5,600 bases of DNA. It comes from an uncultured Lachnospiraceae bacterium. Lineage in GTDB: Bacteria > Bacillota_A > Clostridia > Lachnospirales > Lachnospiraceae. Position 1 is the first letter of the stretch. Each line of letters starts with the position of its first letter. This document shows, piece by piece, positions 1 to 5,374 of the stretch. The notes beneath the pieces were generated by a model that saw nothing but the letters and a program-made list of their open reading frames with translations, ran no database searches and was not told the origin of the DNA. Both the position numbers and the translations under genes were made by a program. The DNA lies in the NCBI GenBank assembly GCA_946614075.1, contig CAMOGO010000098.1, forward strand, positions 1-5,600. Reading direction: 5' to 3'.

Positions 1-1564
1 CGATTATGTCGATGGTTCCACTCCGTCCGGCGCTGCTGCATTCGAGAAGCGTGGTATCGCAGTTGATATCCCGGTTTGGAATCCGACCAACTGCATCGAG
101 TGTAACTTCTGCTCTTATGTCTGCCCTCACGCTGTCATCCGTCCGGTCGCTCTGACCGCAGAGGAGGCTGCAAATGCTCCTGCCGATATGAAGTGCAAGG
201 ATATGATGGGTATGCCTGGCTACAAGTTCGCAGTCACCGTTTCCGCTCTGGATTGCACCGGCTGCGGTTCCTGCGTCAATGTCTGCCCTGGCATGAAGGG
301 CGAGAAGGCTCTGACCATGGCAAACCTGGAAGCCAACATGGGCGAGCAGGCGATCTTCGACTGGGCACAGAAGCTGCCTAAGAAGCCGGAAGTCGTCGCG
401 AAGTTCAAAGAGACCACCGTCAAGGGAAGCCAGTTCAAGCAGCCGCTGCTTGAGTACTCCGGCGCATGCGCAGGCTGCGGCGAGACTCCTTACGCTAAGC
501 TTGTTACCCAGCTCTTTGGCGATCACATGTACATTGCAAACGCTACCGGTTGCTCCTCTATCTGGGGTAACTCTTCACCGTCCACTCCTTACACCGTCAA
601 CGAGAAGGGACAGGGTCCTGCATGGTCCAACTCCCTGTTCGAGGATGGCGCTGAGTTCGGTTATGGTATGCTCCTTGCTCAGAACGCACTTCGTGCAAGC
701 CTGAAGGCAAAGGTTGAGGATATCGTTGCCAACGGCGAGAACGAGGAGGTCAAGGCAGCTGGTCAGGAATGGCTGGATACCTTCTCCGTAGGCGCTACCA
801 ACATCCCGGCAACCGAGAAGCTAATCGCAGCTCTTGAGGCTTGCGGATGCGAGAAGGCTCAGGCAATCCTGAAGGATAAGGATTTCCTGGCTAAGAAGTC
901 TCAGTGGATCTTCGGTGGTGACGGCTGGGCATACGATATTGGATACGGCGGACTCGATCATGTTCTTGCCAGCGGCCAGGATATCAACATCATGGTATTC
1001 GATACCGAGGTTTACTCCAACACCGGCGGCCAGTCCTCCAAGTCCACTCCGGTTGGTGCGATCGCTCAGTTCGCAGCAGGCGGCAAGGAGACCAAGAAGA
1101 AGGATCTGGCAGGCATCGCTATGACCTATGGTTATGTCTATGTCGCTCATGTAGCAATGGGTGCTGACATGAACCAGTGCATCAAGGCAATCACCGAGGC
1201 AGAGGCTTATCCGGGACCGTCCCTGATCATCTGCTACGCACCTTGCATCAACCACGGTATCAAGGCTAAGGGCGGCATGGCCAAGGCTCAGACCGAGGAG
1301 AAGATGGCTGTTGAGTCCGGTTACTGGTACAACTTCCGCTTCAACCCGGGCAACAAGGCTCTGGGCAAGGATCTCTTCACCCTTGACTCCAAGGCTCCGA
1401 AGTATGAGGAGTATCAGAACTTCCTGAATGGTGAGGTTCGTTACAACTCCCTCGTTCGTGCAAATCCGGCACGTGCTGAGAAGCTCTTCAATGAGTCTGA
1501 GGAGATTGCAAAGGCTCGCTATGAGCAGCTGCAGAAGATGGTTGAGATGTACGCTGCAAAATAA
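1..1564 (+). CDS. Pyruvate:ferredoxin (flavodoxin) oxidoreductase, C-terminal part (5' end outside window)
   Basis: This enzyme oxidises pyruvate with CoA to acetyl-CoA and CO2 and passes the electrons to ferredoxin or flavodoxin in the cytoplasm. The frame is open from base 2, so the Met at 188 is internal; 520 residues are visible of a family that is usually about 1,170-1,200. In visible numbering, a ferredoxin-like domain carries two 4Fe-4S motifs: C31, C34, C37, C41 (CIECNFCSYVCP) and C85, C88, C91, C95 (CTGCGSCVNVCP). The thiamine-diphosphate domain follows, with the proximal-cluster cysteines C156 and C159 (CAGCGE), C184 and C415 (CYAPCINHG). The TPP/Mg motif is GDGWAYDIGYGG at 306-317, continuing to DTEVYSNTGGQ at 334-344. 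All expected ligands of this half are present and no frameshift is seen. The gene ends with TAA at 1562-1564, followed by a strong terminator. The single-chain architecture argues against a multi-subunit 2-oxoacid:ferredoxin oxidoreductase. The electron acceptor cannot be decided from sequence, so the nifJ/porA symbol is left blank. Confidence 0.96.
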   Translation, partial: DYVDGSTPSGAAAFEKRGIAVDIPVWNPTNCIECNFCSYVCPHAVIRPVALTAEEAANAPADMKCKDMMGMPGYKFAVTVSALDCTGCGSCVNVCPGMKGEKALTMANLEANMGEQAIFDWAQKLPKKPEVVAKFKETTVKGSQFKQPLLEYSGACAGCGETPYAKLVTQLFGDHMYIANATGCSSIWGNSSPSTPYTVNEKGQGPAWSNSLFEDGAEFGYGMLLAQNALRASLKAKVEDIVANGENEEVKAAGQEWLDTFSVGATNIPATEKLIAALEACGCEKAQAILKDKDFLAKKSQWIFGGDGWAYDIGYGGLDHVLASGQDINIMVFDTEVYSNTGGQSSKSTPVGAIAQFAAGGKETKKKDLAGIAMTYGYVYVAHVAMGADMNQCIKAITEAEAYPGPSLIICYAPCINHGIKAKGGMAKAQTEEKMAVESGYWYNFRFNPGNKALGKDLFTLDSKAPKYEEYQNFLNGEVRYNSLVRANPARAEKLFNESEEIAKARYEQLQKMVEMYAAK

Positions 1565-1593
1565 ATCAGTGTTATCTTTTCCTGAAGCATAAT

Positions 1594-1636
1594 AAAATCC
1601 CCCATACGAGGCGAAACCTCGTATGGGGGATTTTTT
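1594..1636. terminator. Bidirectional rho-independent terminator between convergent genes
   Basis: The arms at 1594-1611 and 1617-1634 are perfectly complementary over 18 bp, with a CGAAA loop (1612-1616). The stem begins with AAAAT and ends with ATTTT, and T continues to 1636. It therefore offers a G/C core (CCCCC/GGGGG) followed by a T-run when read from either strand. It lies 30 nt after the stop codon of the pyruvate:ferredoxin oxidoreductase gene and faces the nfn operon, so it probably stops transcription from both sides. Confidence 0.93.
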
Positions 1637-1657
1637 CGATCCGAGTGATATCGAAAT

Positions 1658-1690
1658 CGCGTAGGAGGATGGCTATCCGACTCCTACGCG
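1658..1690. repeat. Intergenic inverted repeat (10-bp perfect stem)
   Basis: CGCGTAGGAG at 1658-1667 is the exact reverse complement of 1681-1690, leaving a 13-nt loop that can itself form a 3-bp mini-stem (GAT/ATC). There is no T-run on either side, so it does not look like an intrinsic terminator. It sits between the bidirectional terminator and the next stem-loop. The function is unknown; it could be part of a dispersed intergenic palindromic repeat or an RNA-stabilising hairpin. Confidence 0.7.
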
Positions 1691-1696
1691 CTGCGC

Positions 1697-1738
1697 CGGC
1701 CGCCGTTGCCGTAAGGCAACAATTACCTTTGGCGGCCG
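1697..1738. repeat. Intergenic compound stem-loop, GC-rich outer stem with nested hairpin
   Basis: The outer stem pairs CGGCCGCC (1697-1704) with GGCGGCCG (1731-1738). Directly inside, GTTGCC (1705-1710) pairs with GGCAAC (1715-1720) around the tetraloop GTAA. Ten unpaired bases (1721-1730) remain on the 3' side. That bulge contains TTAC (1723-1726), complementary to the GTAA loop, so a loop-bulge contact is conceivable on paper. There is no adjacent T-run. The element is non-coding and its function is unknown. Confidence 0.7.
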
Positions 1739-1745
1739 TGTGCAT

Positions 1746-1771
1746 AAAAGAAGGCAGGTTTTACCCTGCCT
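1746..1771 (-). terminator. Rho-independent terminator of the nfnAB operon
   Basis: Read on the minus strand, AGGCAGG (1771-1765) pairs with CCTGCCT (1758-1752) around a 6-nt loop, followed by TCTTTTA (1751-1745). It begins 15 nt after the nfnB stop codon. The stem is short (7 bp) and the T-run is interrupted, so it is moderate in strength. The bidirectional hairpin further downstream would act as a backup. Confidence 0.75.
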
Positions 1772-1786
1772 CCCTGACGTAATTCT

Positions 1787-3205
1787 TTACTTTGCTGCGA
1801 GGTACTCGTCGATGGCCTTGGCTGCGACCTTGCCGGCGCCCATGGCGGAGATGACGGTAGCAGCGCCGGTGACAGCGTCACCGCCTGCATAGACAGCCTC
1901 ACGGGAGGTGAGACCATCCTCGTTGATGATGATGCCGCCCTTGCGGTTGACCTCAAGACCCTTGGTGGTGGACTTGATCAGCGGGTTCGGGCTGGTACCG
2001 ATCGCCATGACGACGGTATCGACATCCAGGTCAAATTCGCTTCCGGCGATCTCGACCGGTCTGCGGCGTCCGGAGGCATCCGGCTCGCCAAGCTCCATCT
2101 TCACGCAGCGGATGCCGGTGACGAAGCCGTTTTTCGGATCACGCGGGTCCTCCGGATTGTGGTATCCGAGGATCTCGGTCGGGTTGCAAAGAAGGCGGAA
2201 CTCGATTCCCTCTTCTTCCGCATGCTCGACTTCCTCGCGCCTTGCAGGCAGCTCCTCCATGGAGCGGCGGTAGATGATGTAAACCTTGTCAGCGCCGAGA
2301 CGCAGGGCCGTACGGGCTGCATCCATTGCGACGTTGCCGCCGCCGACGACTGCGACATTGCCGCCCTTCATGATCGGGGTGTGCGGATCGTCGCGGAAGG
2401 CCTTCATCAGGTTGGAGCGGGTGAGGTACTCATTGGCGGAGTAGACACCGCTGTAAGCCTCGCCGGGGATGTTCATGAAATTAGGCAGGCCTGCGCCGGA
2501 GCCGACGAAGACAGCCTCAAAGCCCATTTCAAAGAGCTCATCGATGGTCAGGGTTTTGCCGATGACGACATTGGTCATGATCTCGACGCCGAGCTCCTTC
2601 AGGGTATCGACTTCCTTGGCCACGATGGACTTCGGCAGACGGAACTCCGGAATACCATAGACCAGAACGCCGCCGGCCGTGTGGAGTGCCTCATAGACCG
2701 TTACCTGGTAGCCCTTCTTGGCAAGGTCGCCTGCGCAGGTCAGGCCGGAAGGACCGGAACCGACGATGGCGACGCGATGGCCGTTGGAGGCCGGAGCGAC
2801 AGCCTTCTCGGTGGAGTGGTCATTGTGCCAGTCGGCGACAAAGCGCTCGAGACGGCCGATGCCGACAGGCTGCGTCTTGATACCGCGGACGCACTTGCTC
2901 TCGCACTGGGTCTCCTGCGGGCAGACACGGCCGCAGACAGCCGGGAGAGAAGAGGACTTGCTGATGACCTGGTAGGCACCTTCGAAATCGCACTCGCGGA
3001 TCTTAGCGATAAACTCCGGGATATGTACGTTGACCGGGCAGCCGGAGACGCAAGGCATGTTCTTGCAGTTGAGACAGCGGGCGGCCTCGTCGAGAGCCAT
3101 CTCCTCCGTGTAGCCCTGAGCAACCTCGTTGAAATTATGCGCACGGACCAACGGATCCTGTGTCGGCATAGGGTTCTTATCGGGTCTCATATTCGGTGCT
3201 GCCAT
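1787..3205 (-). CDS. nfnB: NADH-dependent reduced ferredoxin:NADP+ oxidoreductase, large subunit (NfnB; GltD/SudA-like)
   Basis: This is the large subunit of the transhydrogenase that makes NADPH from NADP+ using NADH and reduced ferredoxin. The 472-residue frame starts at ATG 3205 because AGGAGGTG lies 9 nt upstream, one base after the nfnA stop; the frame also stays open to an ATG at 3259 that has no such site. An N-terminal double 4Fe-4S region holds C44, C47, C52, C56 and C91, C95, C101, C105. The first FAD-binding fold is VAIVGSGPSGL from 145, and the NADP fold is VAVVGGGNVAMDAA from 284, followed by YRRS (312-315), typical of 2'-phosphate binding. The C-terminal FAD motif is GGDAVTGAATV (441-451). 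From family knowledge, a Glu in the CPQE segment (here E98) is reported as a cluster ligand in Nfn; that is recall, not proof. Databases often name such proteins glutamate synthase small subunit, but the nfnA partner upstream and the lack of a GltB-type subunit favour Nfn or a sulfide dehydrogenase (SudA). Confidence 0.88.
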   Translation of the reverse strand: MAAPNMRPDKNPMPTQDPLVRAHNFNEVAQGYTEEMALDEAARCLNCKNMPCVSGCPVNVHIPEFIAKIRECDFEGAYQVISKSSSLPAVCGRVCPQETQCESKCVRGIKTQPVGIGRLERFVADWHNDHSTEKAVAPASNGHRVAIVGSGPSGLTCAGDLAKKGYQVTVYEALHTAGGVLVYGIPEFRLPKSIVAKEVDTLKELGVEIMTNVVIGKTLTIDELFEMGFEAVFVGSGAGLPNFMNIPGEAYSGVYSANEYLTRSNLMKAFRDDPHTPIMKGGNVAVVGGGNVAMDAARTALRLGADKVYIIYRRSMEELPARREEVEHAEEEGIEFRLLCNPTEILGYHNPEDPRDPKNGFVTGIRCVKMELGEPDASGRRRPVEIAGSEFDLDVDTVVMAIGTSPNPLIKSTTKGLEVNRKGGIIINEDGLTSREAVYAGGDAVTGAATVISAMGAGKVAAKAIDEYLAAK

Positions 3206-3206
3206 T

Positions 3207-4058
3207 TCAGTCCACCTCCTTGAACAGATTGCAGGTTTTCTCATGAACCTGGCGCTCATAGTTGAAATACATACGGCTGCGGCTCATGGCCTCATCGAAA
3301 TCGATCTCATAGCCGTCAAAGTCCGGACCGTCGACGCAGGCGAACTTCGTGATCCGCTTTCCATCGCGGACGAGGGTCAGACGGCAGCCGCCGCACATGC
3401 CGGTGCCGTCGATCATGATCGGGTTCATGGAAACGGTGACCGGGACGCCGTAAGGCTTTGCGGTCAGGGTGACAAATTTCATCATGATCAGAGGACCGAT
3501 CGTGATGATCATGTCAAAGGTCTCGCCAGCGTCGAGCATCTCCTTCAGCGGGACGGTGACATTGCCGTGTCTCGCGTAGGAACCGTCGTCGGTCATGACG
3601 ATGAGCCTGTCAGAGCAGGCGCGGAACTCATCCTCAAGGATCAGAAGATCCTTGCTGCGGAAACCGATAATGCTGGTGACCTCAGCACCAAGCTTGTGGA
3701 ACTCCTCAGCCACAGGCATAGCGATGGCGCAGCCAACGCCGCCGCCGACGATGCAGACCTTGCGGATACCCTCTGTATCCGTGGGTTTTCCTAAAGGTCC
3801 GGCGAAATCCTGGATGAACTCGCCTTCCTTTTTGTGGTTCAGGGTCTCGGTGGTGCCGCCGACGATCTGGAAGATAATCTTTACTGTTCCCTCCTCCGGG
3901 TCAGTACCGGCGACTGTGAGCGGGATGCGCTCACCTTCACTGTCGACGCGAAGAATGATGAACTGACCCGGCTTTGCCTTGCGGGCAACGAGGGGAGCTT
4001 CGATCTCCATCTGCGTGACGGTAGGATTCAATGATTTTTTTCTTACAATCTTGTACAT
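3207..4058 (-). CDS. nfnA: NADH-dependent reduced ferredoxin:NADP+ oxidoreductase, small subunit (NfnA; ferredoxin-NADP reductase/PyrK-like)
   Basis: This small subunit handles NADH, FAD and a 2Fe-2S cluster and works with NfnB in the cytoplasm. The 283-residue frame starts at ATG 4058, preceded by AGAGGA at 8 nt; upstream in-frame codons to 4115 run through a hairpin and are unlikely to be translated. The FAD-binding barrel includes the R-x-P-L-T motif at 44-48. The nucleotide-binding domain starts with VCIVGGGVGCA (101-111). The C-terminal cluster motif is D217-x4-C222-x2-C225 and then C241. The related dihydroorotate dehydrogenase subunit PyrK has four cysteines here; Asp in the first position matches the Asp plus three Cys coordination reported for Nfn small subunits (recalled from the literature). 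The gene is followed after one base by nfnB in the same operon. SudB of sulfide dehydrogenase is the main alternative name. Confidence 0.88.
   Translation of the reverse strand: MYKIVRKKSLNPTVTQMEIEAPLVARKAKPGQFIILRVDSEGERIPLTVAGTDPEEGTVKIIFQIVGGTTETLNHKKEGEFIQDFAGPLGKPTDTEGIRKVCIVGGGVGCAIAMPVAEEFHKLGAEVTSIIGFRSKDLLILEDEFRACSDRLIVMTDDGSYARHGNVTVPLKEMLDAGETFDMIITIGPLIMMKFVTLTAKPYGVPVTVSMNPIMIDGTGMCGGCRLTLVRDGKRITKFACVDGPDFDGYEIDFDEAMSRSRMYFNYERQVHEKTCNLFKEVD
3213..3220 (-). promoter_or_regulatory. Ribosome binding site setting the nfnB start
   Basis: AGGAGGTG on the minus strand is fully complementary to the usual 16S rRNA 3' end. AGGAGG ends 9 nt before ATG 3205. The site lies inside the last codons of nfnA, whose TGA (3209-3207) is one base from the nfnB ATG, which implies tight translational coupling. 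Confidence 0.93.
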
Positions 4059-4066
4059 GAAATCAT

Positions 4067-4072
4067 TCCTCT
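4067..4072 (-). promoter_or_regulatory. Ribosome binding site setting the nfnA start
   Basis: AGAGGA on the minus strand ends 8 nt before ATG 4058. It supports the 283-residue form, beginning MYKIVRKK, over the longer open frame that begins at 4115 inside the upstream hairpin. Confidence 0.8.
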
Positions 4073-4089
4073 CACTTAGTGCTGGTTTG

Positions 4090-4132
4090 AAAAAGTGGTA
4101 CGATAATACCCTCACGGGCTGTATCGTACCAC
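4090..4132 (-). terminator. Rho-independent terminator after tatC (possibly also nfn operator/leader hairpin)
   Basis: On the minus strand GTGGTACGATA (4132-4122) pairs perfectly with TATCGTACCAC (4105-4095). Within the 16-nt interior CCC/GGG (4109-4111/4116-4118) can pair, and TTTTT follows at 4094-4090. It lies 35 nt after the tatC stop, and its T-run ends about 31 nt before the nfnA ATG. That leaves no room for a complete nfn promoter downstream of it. The only good -10-like hexamer is TATTAT (4108-4103) inside the hairpin, and I see no convincing -35 with it. A terminator role for tat is well supported; a second role in nfn control is inference. Confidence 0.85.
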
Positions 4133-4167
4133 ATTTTGCACTTAATTCATATAATACGGAACCATTT

Positions 4168-5037
4168 TTACAGTGTTTTGCGTTTTTTTGCAGCCTTTGC
4201 GGCAGCCTTCTGCGCTTCCTCTGCAGCTTTCTCAGCCTCGAGCTCGGCCTGACGCTCAGCCTCCTCCTCAGCGAGGTAAGGATTTTTTGCCAGACGTCTC
4301 TTCCAGACGATCTTACTGAACACGATACTCAGCTCATAAAGACCCAGCATCGGGATAGCGACCATACACTGAGAAACAACATCGGGCGGTGTGATGACAG
4401 CGCCGATGAAGAACATGACTACGATACCGACACGACGCCATTTGACCATCCACTCCGGACGGAGGAAACCAAGCTGCGTCAGCAACACGACGATGACCGG
4501 CATCTCAAAGACGATGCCAAGAGCCACCATAACGGTCGTGTACAGGGCTATGTAGTTTGTCAAGGTGATGTTGATCGTGACGTAATCGATGCTGTTGAAA
4601 TTGTAGAAGAATCTCAGCATGAACGGAAGCATGATATTGTACGCGAACAGAGCGCCGAGTACAAAGAAACCAAATCCGCATACGAGGATGAACAGCAGGA
4701 ACTGCCGCTCGTTCTTCTTAAGGCCAGGGCTGGCAAAAGCGAAAATCTCGTAGAGAATAAAAGGAGAGTCCACTGCGATTGCCACGAGCGCCGAAATCTT
4801 GATACACTGTACCATCTGCTCCGTCGGATCGATCTGCTGGATCTCATACCCGAAAGCTCTTCCGATATCGAGGAGCGTTTTCAGGATACCCTGCGAGAAA
4901 GCAAAGGCGGCAAACAGAACAACGACAAAGATGACAGCGACGACAATAAGACGGTTCCGGAATTCACGAAGATGGTCGGTCAAACCCATGACGCCTTCTT
5001 CGTTCTTCACATTTTTGGCTTTTCCTAATGTTGGCAT
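4168..5037 (-). CDS. tatC: Twin-arginine translocase subunit TatC
   Basis: TatC is the membrane receptor that recognises twin-arginine signal peptides and, with TatA, exports folded proteins. The protein has 289 residues. It shows the family pattern: a cytoplasmic N-terminal HLREFRNRL (22-30), matching HLxELRxRL, and hydrophobic segments at roughly 30-48, 78-98, 112-138, 160-188, 202-216 and 225-242. SPGLKKNER (103-111) carries the conserved Glu (E110), and TPPDVVSQ (216-223) the conserved Asp and Gln before the last helix with LYE (233-235). ATG 5037 is chosen because AAGGAG lies 8 nt upstream. The start is 16 nt after the tatA stop, so the two are one operon. After the last helix comes an unusually charged Ala/Glu/Lys tail (about 246-289) ending KKRKTL, longer than the short tail of E. 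coli TatC (258 residues). Confidence 0.96.
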   Translation of the reverse strand: MPTLGKAKNVKNEEGVMGLTDHLREFRNRLIVVAVIFVVVLFAAFAFSQGILKTLLDIGRAFGYEIQQIDPTEQMVQCIKISALVAIAVDSPFILYEIFAFASPGLKKNERQFLLFILVCGFGFFVLGALFAYNIMLPFMLRFFYNFNSIDYVTINITLTNYIALYTTVMVALGIVFEMPVIVVLLTQLGFLRPEWMVKWRRVGIVVMFFIGAVITPPDVVSQCMVAIPMLGLYELSIVFSKIVWKRRLAKNPYLAEEEAERQAELEAEKAAEEAQKAAAKAAKKRKTL

Positions 5038-5045
5038 GGAACAGT

Positions 5046-5051
5046 CTCCTT
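5046..5051 (-). promoter_or_regulatory. Ribosome binding site of tatC
   Basis: AAGGAG on the minus strand lies in the 16-nt gap between the tatA stop (TAA, 5056-5054) and ATG 5037, with 8 nt spacing. It selects the first Met of the frame rather than Met17, which directly precedes the conserved N-terminal motif. Confidence 0.85.
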
Positions 5052-5053
5052 AA

Positions 5054-5284
5054 TTAGATTTCCTCTTCCTCTTCCTCTTTCTTGGTGATCTGTTCCTTCT
5101 TCTGATCATCAGCAGCAGCCTCATCCAGACCATCCTTGAAGCCCTTCATGGTCTTGCCGAAGGCCTTGCCAAGTCTGGGAAGATACTTCGGTCCAAAGAG
5201 AAGAAGAACGATAACCAGGATGATAAGAAGCTCCTGCGTTCCCAGTCTGCCGATCATCATAGGTGCGAATGCAGCATTAAACAT
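5054..5284 (-). CDS. tatA: Twin-arginine translocase subunit TatA
   Basis: TatA is the small, oligomerising subunit of the Tat export system. The 76-residue protein has the classic layout: GTQELLIILVIVLLLF (15-30) is the single transmembrane helix with its conserved Glu (E18), the F30-G31-P32 hinge follows, and then the amphipathic helix PKYLPRLGKAFGKTMKGFKDG (32-52). The tail is highly polar and ends in a run of six Glu before Ile. The start at 5284 is supported by AGGGAGG 8 nt upstream. It leaves about 11 extra residues (MFNAAFAPMMI) before the usual N-terminus, and Met9 or Met10 are less likely starts because no ribosome binding site precedes them. The gene is followed after 16 nt by tatC. 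The FGP hinge and short length favour TatA over TatB; in two-component systems one such protein serves both roles. Confidence 0.95.
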   Translation of the reverse strand: MFNAAFAPMMIGRLGTQELLIILVIVLLLFGPKYLPRLGKAFGKTMKGFKDGLDEAAADDQKKEQITKKEEEEEEI

Positions 5285-5292
5285 AGTAATAA

Positions 5293-5299
5293 CCTCCCT
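5293..5299 (-). promoter_or_regulatory. Ribosome binding site of tatA
   Basis: AGGGAGG on the minus strand ends 8 nt before ATG 5284 and fixes the tatA start at the first Met of the frame. A small GGGG/CCCC hairpin lies about 9 nt further upstream. Confidence 0.88.
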
Positions 5300-5308
5300 G
5301 AAAAATAC

Positions 5309-5320
5309 GGGGATTTCCCC
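5309..5320. other. Small hairpin in the tatA leader
   Basis: GGGG (5309-5312) and CCCC (5317-5320) can pair around a 4-nt loop. On the minus strand the sequence reads AAAAGGGGAAATCCCC, then GTA and TTTTT, so the flanking A and T runs could extend the stem past a 3-nt bulge. It lies just upstream of the tatA ribosome binding site. It may be a weak attenuator, a leader structure, or chance. Confidence 0.4.
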
Positions 5321-5332
5321 TTTTGATAAAAT

Positions 5333-5361
5333 AATGTAGTCACGGGCAGGACAGATGGAAA
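5333..5361 (-). promoter_or_regulatory. Possible weak sigma-70-type promoter for tatAC
   Basis: On the minus strand TTTCCA (5361-5356) and TACATT (5338-5333) are separated by 17 nt, and each matches 4 of 6 consensus bases. It lies in the 90-nt gap between the repeat-protein gene and tatA. The match is weak and overlaps a hairpin, so co-transcription from further upstream is equally possible. Confidence 0.25.
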
Positions 5362-5370
5362 AACCTGTCC
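5344..5370. other. Stem-loop after the repeat-protein gene
   Basis: GGGCAGG (5344-5350) can pair with CCTGTCC (5364-5370) over 7 bp including one G-U pair. An alternative is GGACAG (5349-5354) with CTGTCC (5365-5370). It begins 4 nt after the stop codon at 5375. No clear T-run follows on the minus strand (TGACTACATT), so it is at best an inefficient terminator. Confidence 0.4.
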
Positions 5371-5374
5371 GACT

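Noticed and set aside
188..193. ATG at 188 as the start of a 458-residue protein
   Set aside because: The frame stays open upstream to base 2 and encodes an intact first 4Fe-4S motif (CIECNFC), so this Met is internal to a longer enzyme.
1565..1786. A tRNA or riboswitch in the intergenic region
   Set aside because: No cloverleaf, anticodon arm or known aptamer core is recognisable, and the stems are explained by terminators and simple inverted repeats.
1787..3205. Glutamate synthase small subunit (GltD) as the function
   Set aside because: The fold is shared, but the gene is translationally coupled to an NfnA-type subunit and no large GltB-type subunit is adjacent; Nfn, or possibly SudAB, fits better.
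2159..3223. 354-codon open frame on the plus strand opposite nfnB
   Set aside because: It is antisense to a clearly conserved gene, has no recognisable domain and arises from the GC bias of the nfnB codons.
3206..3259. Longer nfnB start at 3259
   Set aside because: It would overlap nfnA by 53 bases; AGGAGGTG correctly spaced before 3205 and the homolog-like length of 472 residues favour the shorter form.
4059..4115. Longer nfnA start at 4115
   Set aside because: The extra 19 codons run out of a terminator-like hairpin and lack a ribosome binding site; MYKIVRKK at 4058 is the typical family N-terminus.
3979..5028. 349-codon open frame on the plus strand opposite tatC
   Set aside because: The translation is low-complexity and His/Asp-rich, spans the tatC-nfnA intergenic hairpin and is opposite an unambiguous TatC.
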